From positions 219,710 through 283,709 of the forward strand of contig NZ_KQ948855.1 in NCBI RefSeq assembly GCF_001514215.1: 64,000 bases of DNA. Reading direction: 5' to 3'. This document shows positions 9,556-20,058 of the stretch, in pieces; position 1 is the stretch's first letter; the number at the start of each line of letters is the position of its first letter. The translations under genes and the position numbers were made by a program. The stretch comes from Streptomyces bungoensis. Its GTDB lineage: Bacteria > Actinomycetota > Actinomycetes > Streptomycetales > Streptomycetaceae. The notes below the pieces were generated by a model. It made no database searches, was not told where the DNA came from, and saw only the letters and a program-made list of their open reading frames with translations.

Positions 9556-9718
9556 GTCTGCCTCCCCCGGCCGCCCGGTCGTTCACATCCGTTCCCTTGC
9601 GGCCCGTTCCGCACCGCTTACGGCTGCGTACGGTCCTCAACCATTCACGATACGTGCCAGAGGCAACCCGCATCGAAGGATGACGGATTCTCCCGGCCCC
9701 GAACCGGGCCCCGTCACC

Positions 9719-11707
9719 TCACGACTTGGGTTCGAAGGACTGCGTCAGCGTCCGCCAGGTGTCCTTGCGCAGATCGCCGTGCCAGTCGGCGTTCTGCGCG
9801 GTGTACATCAGCCCGTAGCCCTGGTGGCTGTTGACGACGAAGCCCCGGTCGATGCTGCGCCACTCGGTGCCGCCGTCGACGTAGGTGAACTCCCAGTCGG
9901 CGGTGTTCCAGTCGCGGTAGTCGACCTTCTCTATACGGATTTTGTGGTACTGGGAGCGCACCATGTAGCGCTCCTGGTTCTGCCAGTCCGCCACCGGGTC
10001 CGACTTCGGGGAACTGGTCCAGGCGACGAGCAGCTTCTGCCCGCCGGGCCCGGTGTAGCGGTCGCCGGCGGCTCCGGTGGACTGGTACTTCCACCCCTTG
10101 GGCAGCCCGATCGAGTAACCCTGAGTGCCCTTGTGTGTCGACTCCACCGGCGCGCTCCCGCCGCCCTGCTTGCCGGACGAGCCGGAGTCGCCGGCGGACG
10201 GGCTCGCGCTCGGCGCGGCGCTCGACGACGGCTTCGTCGTCGCGGACGACGAGGCGCCGTCGGTCTGCGTGCCGCTGCCGGTACCGGGCTTGCCGGACGC
10301 GCTCTTGTCCTGCTTGACGGAGGCGCTGGGCGCCGCCTTGGCGCCGTTGCCGCCGCCGTCACCGCCGCCGAGCGTGAGCGCGAGGACGGTGCCGATCACC
10401 GCCAGGGCGAGCACCACCGCGATGACGATCAGCGTCCGCCGGGGCACCACGTCGGTGAGCGGAGCCCTCGGCACCGGCCGCGGCGGCAGGTCCAGGTCCG
10501 GCGGCGGCATCACGGGCCAGCCCGAACTCGGCTTTCCGGAGCCGGAGTTCAGCACGCTCGTGGAGTCCTTGGCCTCGGCGTCCGGCTTGCCCGGCACCGC
10601 CGGTCCTTCCGTGCGCGGCGCGGCCGGGCCGTCCGCGGCCGCCGGCGTCGCCGTGTCGCTCCCGCCCTTCGGCCGTGCGGCCGCCGCGGCGGTGGCCGCA
10701 CCGGCCGCCTTGCGGACCGAGCGCAGCGCCCCGCGCAGCTTCTCGCCGGCCTCCTCGCCCCGCTTGCCCTCGGACGGAGCGGACGGGCCGGGCTGCTCCG
10801 GAAGCGGGACCACCCGGGTGGCGTCCACGGGCTCCGGCTCGGGTGCGCGGAGCACCGCGTTGAGCATGGCCCGGGCGCCGGCGTCGTCGAGCCGCTGGGC
10901 CGGGTCCTTGTTGAGCAGGCCGTGGATGACGTCCCTGAGCGGGCCCGCGTTCCTGGGCTCCTCCAGGGGTTCGGTCATCACCGCGGTGAGCGTGGCGATC
11001 GCCGAGCCCCTGTCGTAGGGCGGCACACCCTCGACCGCCGCGTACAGCAGGCCGCCCAGCGACCACAGGTCGGCCGCGGGACCCGGCTTGTGCCCGCGGG
11101 CGCGCTCCGGGGCGATGTAGGAGGGGGCGCCGACGAGCATGCCGGTGGAGGTGATGGACGGGTCGCCCTCGACCTGCGCGATGCCGAAGTCGGTGAGCAC
11201 GACCCGGCCGTCCTCGGCGATGAGCACGTTGGACGGCTTCACGTCCCGGTGCAGGATGCCCTGCCGGTGCGCGGAGCGCAGCACGTCCAGGACGGCGAGC
11301 CCGACCTCGGCCGCCCGCCTGGGCTCCAGCAGGCCGTCCTCGCGGATGACCTCGGCGAGGGACTTGCCCTCGACCAGTTCCATGACGATCCACGGCCGGT
11401 CGTCCTCGTCGACCACGTCGTAGACCGTAACCGCGCTGTTGTTGCGGATCCGGGCGATCGCCTTGGCCTCGCGCAGGGTGCGCGTGATCAGGCGCCGCTT
11501 CTCCTCCTCGTCGATGTTCGACGGGAACCGCAGCTCCTTGACGGCGACCGTCCGGCCGAGGGTCTCGTCCTCGGCGCGCCAGACCGTGCCCATGCCGCCT
11601 CGGCCCAGTACGTCTCCCAGCCGGTACCTCCCGGCGAGGAGACGTCGCGCGCCGTTGTCCTGACGAGTCTCCTGACGAGAAGTCCCCGCCCGCTCCGCCT
11701 CCGACAT
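9719..11707 (-). CDS. Membrane Ser/Thr protein kinase
   Basis: 662 residues from the ATG at 11707, which follows the purine-rich AGAGGGGACGC; the upstream in-frame start at 11722 lacks such a site. Motifs: DVLGRGGMGTVW, TVAVKELRF, HRDVKPSNVLI, DFGIAQVEGD. After the kinase lies a charged Ala/Lys-rich linker, one transmembrane helix (TLIVIAVVLALAVIGTVLAL), a long Ser/Gly/Lys-rich stalk and an external domain of ~160 residues (GTQGYSIGLPKGWKYQ). First gene of the minus-strand kinase array, separated by 163 bp from the pseudokinase, so it may have its own promoter. All catalytic residues are present. Confidence 0.92.
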   Translation of the reverse strand: MSEAERAGTSRQETRQDNGARRLLAGRYRLGDVLGRGGMGTVWRAEDETLGRTVAVKELRFPSNIDEEEKRRLITRTLREAKAIARIRNNSAVTVYDVVDEDDRPWIVMELVEGKSLAEVIREDGLLEPRRAAEVGLAVLDVLRSAHRQGILHRDVKPSNVLIAEDGRVVLTDFGIAQVEGDPSITSTGMLVGAPSYIAPERARGHKPGPAADLWSLGGLLYAAVEGVPPYDRGSAIATLTAVMTEPLEEPRNAGPLRDVIHGLLNKDPAQRLDDAGARAMLNAVLRAPEPEPVDATRVVPLPEQPGPSAPSEGKRGEEAGEKLRGALRSVRKAAGAATAAAAARPKGGSDTATPAAADGPAAPRTEGPAVPGKPDAEAKDSTSVLNSGSGKPSSGWPVMPPPDLDLPPRPVPRAPLTDVVPRRTLIVIAVVLALAVIGTVLALTLGGGDGGGNGAKAAPSASVKQDKSASGKPGTGSGTQTDGASSSATTKPSSSAAPSASPSAGDSGSSGKQGGGSAPVESTHKGTQGYSIGLPKGWKYQSTGAAGDRYTGPGGQKLLVAWTSSPKSDPVADWQNQERYMVRSQYHKIRIEKVDYRDWNTADWEFTYVDGGTEWRSIDRGFVVNSHQGYGLMYTAQNADWHGDLRKDTWRTLTQSFEPKS

Positions 11708-11870
11708 GCGTCCCCTCTGCAACCCGCCCTGACAGAGCCTTCATTGTCCCTCACCCGACAAGTGGCCCACGTCCAGGGTGCCCCTGACACGGCGGCAGAC
11801 TCCACCCGCCGGGAAACACGCCGGAACGGGGCCCGCACCGGCCCGGATGACGCGCCGTCGGATGACGGTG

Positions 11871-13577
11871 CTACAGCGGCACGATGTCGGGCGCGCCGAG
11901 GCGTGCCGCGTCCGCCGTCTGGTCGTCGGGCTGGAGCTGGGACTCGCGTTCGGCCTCCACCCGCTTCTCGTAGTGCTGCACCTCGCGCTCGATCTGGTCC
12001 TTGTCCCAGCCGAGGACCGGCGCCATCAGCTCGGCGGCCTCGCGGGCGCTGCGGGTGCCCCGGTCGAAGGTCTCGATGGAGATGCGCGTGCGGCGGGTGA
12101 GCACGTCGTCCAGGTGGCGGGCGCCCTCGTGCGAGGCGGCGTAGACCACCTCGGCGCGCAGGTAGTCGTCGGCGGCCTGCAGCGGCTCGCCCAGGGTGGG
12201 GTCGGCGGCCACGAGGGCCAGAACCTCCTCGGCCATGGAGCCGTACCGGTTCAGCAGGTGTTCCACGCGGACCACGTGCAGCCCGGTGCGTGCGGCTATT
12301 CGGGCCCGCGCGTTCCACATCGCCCGGTAGCCCTCCGCGCCGAGCAGCGGGATGTCCTCGGTGACGCAGTCGGCGACCCGCATGTCGAGGCCGTGCACCG
12401 CCTCGTCGACGGCGTCCTTCGCCATCACCCGGTACGTCGTGTACTTGCCGCCCGCCACGACCACCAGGCCCGGCGCCGGGTGCGCCACGGTGTGCTCACG
12501 GGACAGCTTGCTCGTGGCGTCGGACTCGCCGGCCAGCAGCGGGCGCAGGCCCGCGTACACGCCCTGCACGTCGTCGCGGCTCAGCGGCACCGCGAGCACC
12601 GAGTTGACGTGCTCCAGCAGGTAGTCGATGTCGGCGCTGGAGGCCGCCGGGTGGGCCTTGTCCAGGTCCCAGCCGGTGTCGGTGGTGCCGACGATCCAGT
12701 GCCGGCCCCAGGGGATGACGAACAGGACGGACTTCTCCGTACGCAGGATCAGGCCGGTGGTGGAGTGGATGCGGTCCTTGGGCACGACCAGGTGGATGCC
12801 CTTGGAGGCGCGCACGTGGAACTGGCCACGCTCGCCCACCATGGCCTGCGTGTCGTCGGTCCACACGCCGGTGGCGTTGACGACCTGCTGGGCGCGGATC
12901 TCGTACTCCCCGCCGCCCTCCACGTCCTGCACCCGGGCGCCGACGACCCGCTCGCCCTCGCGCAGGAACCCGGTCACGCGCGCGCGGTTGGCCGCGTGCG
13001 CGCCGTACGACACCGCGGTGCGCACCAGGGTCGCCACCAGCCGGGCGTCGTCCACCTGGGCGTCGTAGTACTGCAGGGCGCCGACCAGGGCGTCCTTCCT
13101 GAGGCAGGGCGCCACGCGCAGGGCGCGGCCGCGGGTCAGGTGCCGGTGCAGGGGCAGGCCCCGGCCGTGGCCGCGGGCCATGGACATCGCGTCGTACAGG
13201 GCCACGCCCGAGCCGGCGTACCACCGCTCCCAGCCGCGGTGCTGCAGCGGGTAGAGGAACGGCACCGGTTTGACCAGGTGCGGGGCGAGCCGCTCCAGCA
13301 GCAGGCCGCGCTCCTTGAGGGCCTCGCGGACGAGGGCGAAGTCGAGCATCTCCAGGTAGCGCAGGCCGCCGTGGATGAGTTTGCTGGACCTGCTGGAGGT
13401 GCCCGACGCCCAGTCGCGGGCCTCGACCAGGCCGGTGGACAGGCCGCGGGTGACGGCGTCCAGCGCGGTGCCCGCCCCGACCACTCCGCCCCCGACCACC
13501 AGGACGTCCAGCTCGTGCTCCGCCATCGCCGCCAGTGCCTCGGCGCGCTGCGCCGGGCCCAGAGTCGCTGTCCTCAC
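11871..13577 (-). CDS. glpD: Aerobic glycerol-3-phosphate dehydrogenase
   Basis: 568 residues, FAD-dependent sn-glycerol-3-phosphate dehydrogenase feeding glycerol catabolism and the respiratory chain at the membrane. N-terminal FAD-binding Rossmann motif DVLVVGGGVVGAGTALDA (~24-41), family signature SSKLIHGGLRYLEM (~65-78), and the second signature region VNATGVWTDDTQAMVGERG are all present; the C-terminal ~130 residues form the helical domain of this family. GTG at 13577 gives the usual MRTATLGPAQRAEALAAM N-terminus. It is divergent from the nucleotide-sugar dehydrogenase gene across a 285-bp spacer that contains two DnaA-box-like sequences. Confidence 0.95.
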   Translation of the reverse strand: MRTATLGPAQRAEALAAMAEHELDVLVVGGGVVGAGTALDAVTRGLSTGLVEARDWASGTSSRSSKLIHGGLRYLEMLDFALVREALKERGLLLERLAPHLVKPVPFLYPLQHRGWERWYAGSGVALYDAMSMARGHGRGLPLHRHLTRGRALRVAPCLRKDALVGALQYYDAQVDDARLVATLVRTAVSYGAHAANRARVTGFLREGERVVGARVQDVEGGGEYEIRAQQVVNATGVWTDDTQAMVGERGQFHVRASKGIHLVVPKDRIHSTTGLILRTEKSVLFVIPWGRHWIVGTTDTGWDLDKAHPAASSADIDYLLEHVNSVLAVPLSRDDVQGVYAGLRPLLAGESDATSKLSREHTVAHPAPGLVVVAGGKYTTYRVMAKDAVDEAVHGLDMRVADCVTEDIPLLGAEGYRAMWNARARIAARTGLHVVRVEHLLNRYGSMAEEVLALVAADPTLGEPLQAADDYLRAEVVYAASHEGARHLDDVLTRRTRISIETFDRGTRSAREAAELMAPVLGWDKDQIEREVQHYEKRVEAERESQLQPDDQTADAARLGAPDIVPL

Positions 13578-13708
13578 CGCTGCCTCCCGCTGTCGAACGT
13601 CTCGGTCGCGTCGGCCGCACCCGCGGTGGGCGAAGCCCGGCTCATCCCCTCCTCATGCCCAAATTCTGACCGGCCTGTCCGACTTCAGCCACCACGCACT
13701 TCCCCGCC

Positions 13709-13812
13709 TGTGGACAACGTGCGCGGAACCCCCGGAAGACACACGAACACAATCCCACATCACGGTCATATTTACTCCTAGTGTGACAGTGCGCTCGTTC
13801 GTGCTGTCCACA
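13709..13812. promoter_or_regulatory. Two DnaA-box-like sequences in the glpD divergent spacer
   Basis: TGTGGACAA at 13709-13717 (exact complement of TTGTCCACA) and CTGTCCACA at 13804-13812 lie in opposite orientation 95 bp apart, between glpD and the nucleotide-sugar dehydrogenase. The spacer must also hold the divergent promoters. Binding by DnaA is inferred only from the match to the nonamer; a chance pair cannot be excluded. Confidence 0.3.
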
Positions 13813-13862
13813 GCGGTTGCGCACCTGTCCCGCTTCGGATACTGGGAAGGACGGCTCACGCC

Positions 13863-15071
13863 ATGCCCGCAGATCTCGCCGTGATCGGACTCGGTCCCTA
13901 CGGCCTGCCGCTCGCCCAGGCCGCCGTCGCCGCCGGCATCCCCACGATCGGGTACGCCACCGGGCCCGAGGCGGGCTCGCTCAGCCCCGCCGAGCTGCGG
14001 CGCATGCACGCCACGGGCTTCCGGCCGGGCACCGACCCGGCCCAGCTCGGCCGGGTCCGCACCGCCGTGATCTGCGCGCCCACCCCGCGCGGCGCCGACG
14101 GCGGCCTGGACCTCGGCCAGGTGGAGGCGGCCGCCCGCACGCTCGCCGAGCGGCTGCGCCCGCACACCACGGTCATCCTGGAGTCGCCCGTGCTGCCCGG
14201 GACCACGGAGGAGTTCCTGCGGCCCCTGCTGGAGGAGGGCTCTGGGCTGCGCGCCGGCCGCGACTTCCACCTCGCCTACTCCCCCAGCCGGGTCGACCCC
14301 GGCAACCGCGACCGCACCCCGGCCGGCACGCCTCGGGTCATCGGCGGCCTCACCCCGGCCTGCACCGAGTCGGCCGCCGCCTTCTACGGGCGGCTCACCG
14401 ACAAGGTGGTCCGCGCGCGCGGGCTGCGCGAGGCGGAGACGGTGCAGCTGCTGGAGACCAACTTCCGGCACGTCAACATCGCGCTCGTCAACGAGATGGC
14501 CGTCCTGTGCCACGAGCTGGGCGTCGACCTGTGGGACGTCATCCGGTGCGCCGAGACCAAGCCGTTCGGCTTCCAGGCGTTCCGGCCGGGCCCGGGCGTC
14601 GGCGGGTACGGCGTCCCGCAGGACCTCACCGGCCACGCCGGCCGCACCCTGCGCATGGTCGAGCTGGCCCAGCAGGTCAACAGCCGGATGCCCCGGTACG
14701 TGGTCCAGCGCGCGGCCGCGCTCCTCAACGAGCACGGCAAGTCCGCGCGCGGCGCCCGCATCCTGCTCCTGGGCGTCACCTACAAGCCCGACCTGGCCGA
14801 CCAGCAGGCCGCACCCGCCCGGGAGATCGCCGTACGGCTGATGGAGCTGGGCGCCTCCGTCAGCTACCACGACCCGTACGTGCCCGCCTGGAACGTCCTG
14901 GACCGCCCGGTCCCGCGCGCGGACTCCTTCTACGAGGCCGCCGCCGACGCCGACCTCACGCTCCTGCTCCAGCCGCATCGCACGTACGACCTCCAGGGCC
15001 TGTCGGTGAAGGCCCAGCTGCTCCTGGACACCCGGGGGGCCACACCCACGGGGGCGGCGCACCGGTTGTGA
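13863..15071 (+). CDS. UDP-sugar dehydrogenase family protein lacking the catalytic cysteine
   Basis: 402 residues of the UDP-glucose/UDP-ManNAc/GDP-mannose dehydrogenase family. N-terminal NAD-binding motif GLGPYGLPLAQ (~8-18), central ETNFRHVNIALVNE (~200), lysine in AETKPFGFQAF, and C-terminal UDP-binding segment LLLGVTYKPDLADQQAAPARE (split here) are recognisable. The active-site loop, normally G-x-G-V-G-G-H-C-I-P-x-D-P, reads GPGVGGYGVPQDL (~241-253): the nucleophilic cysteine is glycine and the preceding histidine is tyrosine. Oxidation of a sugar alcohol to the acid by the standard thiohemiacetal route is therefore unlikely. ATG at 13863 follows GGAAGGACGGC. It may be a binding protein or use another chemistry; the partner is unknown. 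Confidence 0.82.
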   Translation: MPADLAVIGLGPYGLPLAQAAVAAGIPTIGYATGPEAGSLSPAELRRMHATGFRPGTDPAQLGRVRTAVICAPTPRGADGGLDLGQVEAAARTLAERLRPHTTVILESPVLPGTTEEFLRPLLEEGSGLRAGRDFHLAYSPSRVDPGNRDRTPAGTPRVIGGLTPACTESAAAFYGRLTDKVVRARGLREAETVQLLETNFRHVNIALVNEMAVLCHELGVDLWDVIRCAETKPFGFQAFRPGPGVGGYGVPQDLTGHAGRTLRMVELAQQVNSRMPRYVVQRAAALLNEHGKSARGARILLLGVTYKPDLADQQAAPAREIAVRLMELGASVSYHDPYVPAWNVLDRPVPRADSFYEAAADADLTLLLQPHRTYDLQGLSVKAQLLLDTRGATPTGAAHRL

Positions 15072-15148
15072 AGGGGGGCGCGAAGGCGTGTCGGGCCTCG
15101 GTGCCGGTGGCATGGACGGCGGAGCGCGGGTAGCTTACGGAGACAGGT

Positions 15149-15182
15149 GGAGCCCACCGCAGCGGGTACTGCGGCAGGCTCC
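15149..15182 (+). terminator. Strong interrupted hairpin downstream of the UDP-sugar dehydrogenase gene
   Basis: GGAGCC (15149-15154) pairs with GGCTCC (15177-15182), and inside it CCGCAG (15157-15162) pairs with CTGCGG (15169-15174), with symmetrical CA/CA mismatches and a six-base loop. It lies 77 bp after the stop codon at 15071. It could terminate that transcript or be the 5' part of a structured RNA, because it is followed by further hairpins. Confidence 0.45.
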
Positions 15183-15567
15183 TGAGCGAGTTACGGAGTG
15201 TCCACCCCTAGTCCTCTTGGGGGTGGCCGCTCATCGCCCGTGAATCCGCACGATCCACCTCCTCTTGGACTGCACCAGCCGAAGCCGCATGCGATCCCAG
15301 CGAGTGGGCTTGCGGTGACGGTCCATGGGGACGCCCCCTTCCACGACGCCGCCCAGAGACCCGGTAGGCGGTCCGCTTGGAATTCGGGCCGGGCCCCGAG
15401 GGCGGGGCCGGTCTGTGTCCTTGGAAGGGGGCTCCCCAGAGAGCTTGGGGCGCCGATCACGGACACTACCGCCCCCTTACGCCCGTTCGGCCCGCATCCG
15501 CCACAAACGCAACCACGCGCCCACTCTCACCCAACGCGCCCCCGTACACGCCCACTTGGGCATGCGA
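15183..15567. other. Non-coding stretch with further hairpins, no gene seen
   Basis: The stretch between the UDP-sugar dehydrogenase and guaB3 has no convincing coding frame. It contains a hairpin of CCACCCC (15202-15208) with GGGGTGG (15220-15226) and a second of CCGG/CCCC with GGGG/CCGG (15389-15411), plus a direct repeat TTACGGAG at 15135-15142 and 15191-15198. A small RNA or a long 3' untranslated region is possible. The conserved core motifs of RNase P RNA and tmRNA were looked for and not found. Confidence 0.35.
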
Positions 15568-15601
15568 AAGGGCCGGTCGTCCTCCCGGACCACCGGCCCT
15601 T
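15568..15601 (-). terminator. Terminator of guaB3
   Basis: Perfect 10-bp inverted repeat AAGGGCCGGT (15568-15577) and ACCGGCCCTT (15592-15601) with a 14-base loop, 28 bp past the guaB3 stop codon at 15629. Placement and stem strength fit an intrinsic terminator of the high-GC type; it could also act on transcripts arriving from the left. Confidence 0.75.
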
Positions 15602-15628
15602 CAGGCGCTTCGGGGACCGCCCCGGCGA

Positions 15629-16753
15629 CTACCGCCGGTGCACCGAGTCCGCCACCGTGACCTCGACCCGCTGGAACTCCTTGAGCTCGCTGTAGCCGGT
15701 CGTGGCCATGGCGCGGCGCAGGGCGCCGAAGAAGTTCATGGAGCCGTCGGGGGTGTGCGAGGGGCCCGTGAGGATCTCCTCGATGGTGCCGACGGTGCCC
15801 AGGTCGACCTTCTGGCCGCGCGGCAGCTCCTCGTTGACGGCCTCCATGCCCCAGTGGTGGCCGCGGCCCGGCCCGTCGGTGGCGCGCGCGAGGGGCGAGC
15901 CCATCATCACCGCGTCGGCGCCGCAGGCGACCGCCTTCGGCAGGTCGCCGGACCAGCCGACGCCGCCGTCCGCGATCACGTGCACGTACCGGCCGCCGGA
16001 CTCGTCCATGTAGTCGCGGCGGGCCGCGGCCACGTCGGCGACCGCGGTGGCCATCGGAACCTGGATGCCGAGGACGTTGCGCGTGGTGTGCGCGGCGCCG
16101 CCGCCGAAGCCGACGAGGACGCCGGCCGCGCCGGTGCGCATCAGGTGCAGGGCGGCGGTGTAGGTGGCGCAGCCGCCGACGATCACCGGCACGTCCAGCT
16201 CGTAGATGAACTGCTTGAGGTTCAGCGGCTCGTGCGAGGACGACACGTGCTCCGCCGAGACCGTCGTACCGCGGATGACGAAGATGTCCACGCCCGCGTC
16301 CACGACCGCCTTGGAGAACTGGGCGGTGCGCTGCGGGGAGAGCGCGGCGGCGGTGACCACACCGGAGTCGCGCACCTCCTTGATGCGGGCGCCGATCAGC
16401 TCCTCCTTGATGGGCGCCGCGTAGATCTCCTGGAGGCGGCGCGTGGCCGTCTGCGCGTCCAGCCCGACGATCTCGTCCAGCAGCGGCTGCGGGTCCTCGT
16501 GGCGGGTCCACAGGCCCTCGAGGTTGAGCACACCGAGGCCGCCGAGCTCGCCGATGCGGATCGCGGTGGCCGGGGAGACGACGGAGTCCATGGGGGCGGC
16601 CAGGAAGGGCAGCTCGAAGCGGTAGGCGTCGATCTGCCAGGCGATCGAGACCTCCTTCGGGTCCCGGGTCCGGCGGCTGGGGACGACGGCGATGTCGTCG
16701 AAGGCGTACGCCCGGCGGCCGCGCTTGCCGCGCCCGATCTCGATCTCAGTCAC
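15629..16753 (-). CDS. guaB3: GuaB3-type IMP dehydrogenase-related protein
   Basis: 374 residues of the GuaB3 family, found in Actinobacteria and cyanobacteria beside true IMP dehydrogenase. It shows the IMPDH/GMP-reductase TIM barrel without CBS domains: AFDDIAVVPSRRTRDPKEV near the N-terminus, APMDSVVSP, and VIVGGCATYTAALHLMRTGA. The catalytic loop that carries cysteine in IMPDH (GSICTTR) reads GAAHTTRNVLG, so Cys is replaced by His as is usual in this family. GTG start at 16753. Lies downstream of guaB in the same orientation, with a terminator hairpin between. Its reaction is not deduced from sequence; a role in guanine nucleotide metabolism is inferred. Confidence 0.9.
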   Translation of the reverse strand: MTEIEIGRGKRGRRAYAFDDIAVVPSRRTRDPKEVSIAWQIDAYRFELPFLAAPMDSVVSPATAIRIGELGGLGVLNLEGLWTRHEDPQPLLDEIVGLDAQTATRRLQEIYAAPIKEELIGARIKEVRDSGVVTAAALSPQRTAQFSKAVVDAGVDIFVIRGTTVSAEHVSSSHEPLNLKQFIYELDVPVIVGGCATYTAALHLMRTGAAGVLVGFGGGAAHTTRNVLGIQVPMATAVADVAAARRDYMDESGGRYVHVIADGGVGWSGDLPKAVACGADAVMMGSPLARATDGPGRGHHWGMEAVNEELPRGQKVDLGTVGTIEEILTGPSHTPDGSMNFFGALRRAMATTGYSELKEFQRVEVTVADSVHRR

Positions 16754-16809
16754 GTCTAGGCCTTTCCCTGATGCGTTCAGCGTCTTCCAGTATCGCCGAC
16801 GGGTACGGC

Positions 16810-16842
16810 GACGGCGGCCCCGGAGGTTCCGGGGCCGCCGTC
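16810..16842 (-). terminator. Terminator of guaB
   Basis: GACGGCGGCCCCGG (16810-16823) pairs with CCGGGGCCGCCGTC (16829-16842) around a five-base loop, a 14-bp perfect GC-rich stem 34 bp past the guaB stop codon and ahead of guaB3. It implies that guaB3 has its own promoter or depends on read-through. Confidence 0.8.
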
Positions 16843-16876
16843 GATCACGCCTGGAAGGGCTTCACGCGCGCGTGCG

Positions 16877-18424
<1,548 letters not shown>

Positions 18425-18546
18425 CTAACGGGAAGCGTCGCCATCACATTCCACAGAGCGGGGCCGCTTCCGGCTTCGTATGTTCGTACGGAAACGAGGT
18501 GGGGCCCGTTCACGGCGGGGAGCTCCGGCCGCTCCCCGCAAGGCCG

Positions 18547-19224
18547 TTACTGCTCGGCGAGTGCGCGCAGGCGGCTCAGCGCCCGGTGCTGGGCCACCCG
18601 GACGGCGCCGGGTGACATTCCCAACATCTGCCCGGTCTCCTCCGCGGTCAAGCCCACGGCGATGCGGAGCAGGAGCAGCTCGCGCTGGTTCTCGGGGAGG
18701 TTGGCCAGCAGCTTCTTGGCCCACTCGGCGTCGCTGCTGAGCAGGGCGCGCTCCTCGGGGCCGAGGGAGTCGTCCGGGCGCTCGGGCATCTCGTCGGACG
18801 GCACCGCCGTCGAGCCCGGGTGGCGCATCGCTGCGCGCTGCAGGTCGGCGACCTTGTGGGAGGCGATGGCGAAGACGAAGGCCTCGAAGGGGCGGCCGGT
18901 GTCGCGGTAGCGCGGCAGGGCCAGCAGGACCGCGACGCAGACCTCCTGGGCGAGGTCCTCGACGAAGTGGCGCGCGTCGCCCGGGAGCCGGGACAGCCGG
19001 GTGCGGCAGTAGCGCAGCGCCAGCGGGTGGACGTGGGCGAGCAGGTCGTGCGTGGCCTGCGCATCCCCGTCGACGGCGCGGTGCACGAGGGCACCGATCG
19101 GCCCCTGGGCCGTGCCCGCCTCGTCGTCGCGCATCGGTCCATGGTGCCCTGCGGCCGTCCGGTCCGTCGCATCGTGTTCGTGGTTGTGCACCGAAGCGTT
19201 ATGAGCAGGTGCGCCGGCACTCAT
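18547..19224 (-). CDS. shbA: ECF-type RNA polymerase sigma factor, probable ShbA
   Basis: 225 residues from the ATG at 19224, preceded by GGGGAGGGCGCAGGGG; an earlier in-frame start at 19275 is less likely. Sigma region 2 contains [20 protein letters not shown] and [18 protein letters not shown]; region 4 contains [23 protein letters not shown] followed by [20 protein letters not shown]. The N-terminal ~45 residues are His/Ala-rich and less conserved. In Streptomyces the ECF factor next to bldM and guaB is, as I recall, ShbA, which directs transcription of the principal sigma gene hrdB; the symbol rests on that synteny and is not proved here. No anti-sigma gene is adjacent. Confidence 0.8.
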   Translation of the reverse strand: MSAGAPAHNASVHNHEHDATDRTAAGHHGPMRDDEAGTAQGPIGALVHRAVDGDAQATHDLLAHVHPLALRYCRTRLSRLPGDARHFVEDLAQEVCVAVLLALPRYRDTGRPFEAFVFAIASHKVADLQRAAMRHPGSTAVPSDEMPERPDDSLGPEERALLSSDAEWAKKLLANLPENQRELLLLRIAVGLTAEETGQMLGMSPGAVRVAQHRALSRLRALAEQ

Positions 19225-19446
19225 CCCCTGCGCCCTCCCCTTCCGCTCGACCGACTCGTCCCCGAGAGACTCCACATCTCAAGGATGCGGCATCCGCGCC
19301 GAAACGAGCAGCGGGCGTCCGGCGGGCCGCCTTGCCGTGCGCCCGCCGGGGGCTCCGGGCGCGCTCCTCCCCGCCTGCCCCGGGGCAGGCGGGGGCGGGG
19401 ATGCCCGGGTGGCGGACCGCAGCCCCGCCGCGGTGCACCGCGCTGC

Positions 19447-20058
19447 CTACCGGACCAGTCCCCAGCGGAAGCCGAGGGCCACCGCGTGGGCGCGGTCGGA
19501 GGCGCCGAGCTTCTTGAACAGACGGCGGGCGTGCGTCTTGACGGTGTCCTCGGACAGGAACAGCTCGCGGCCGATCTCGGCGTTGGAGCGTCCGTGACTC
19601 ATGCCCTCGAGGACCTGGATCTCCCGCGCGGTGAGGGTGGGCGCGGCGCCCATCTCCGCCGAGCGCAGGCGGCGCGGGGCGAGTCGCCAGGTGGGGTCGG
19701 CGAGGGCCTGCGTCACCGTGGCGCGCAGCTCCGCGCGTGAGGCGTCCTTGTGCAGGTAGCCCCGGGCGCCGGCGGCGACCGCGAGGGCCACACCGTCGAG
19801 GTCCTCGGCGACGGTGAGCATGATGATGCGTGCGCCCGGGTCGGCGGACAGCAGCCGGCGCACGGTCTCGACGCCGCCCAGGCCGGGCATGCGTACGTCC
19901 ATCAGGATGAGGTCGGAGCGGTCGGCGCCCCAGCGGCGGAGGACTTCCTCGCCGTTGGCCGCCGTCGTCACACGCTCGACGCCGGGCACGGTCGCGACCG
20001 CGCGGCGGAGCGCCTCTCGGGCAAGCGGGGAGTCGTCGCAGACGAGGACGGATGTCAT
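19447..20058 (-). CDS. bldM: Developmental response regulator BldM
   Basis: 203 residues, the usual BldM length. Receiver domain with acidic pocket (VCDDSP at 6-11), phosphoacceptor-position Asp in LILMDVRMPG (~54), and C-terminal LuxR-type DNA-binding helix-turn-helix (LTAREIQVLEGMSHGRSNAE and LSEDTVKTHARRLFKKLG). In Streptomyces BldM controls aerial hypha formation and sporulation genes, as homodimer or as heterodimer with WhiI. Gene order with the ECF factor and divergent whiD matches the bldM locus. ATG at 20058 starts MTSVLVCDD. Developmental control through the 382-bp upstream region is expected. Confidence 0.95.
   Translation of the reverse strand: MTSVLVCDDSPLAREALRRAVATVPGVERVTTAANGEEVLRRWGADRSDLILMDVRMPGLGGVETVRRLLSADPGARIIMLTVAEDLDGVALAVAAGARGYLHKDASRAELRATVTQALADPTWRLAPRRLRSAEMGAAPTLTAREIQVLEGMSHGRSNAEIGRELFLSEDTVKTHARRLFKKLGASDRAHAVALGFRWGLVR

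Noticed and set aside
15072..15628. RNase P RNA, tmRNA or 6S RNA gene
   Set aside because: The conserved core sequences of these RNAs were not found; only unspecific hairpins are present.
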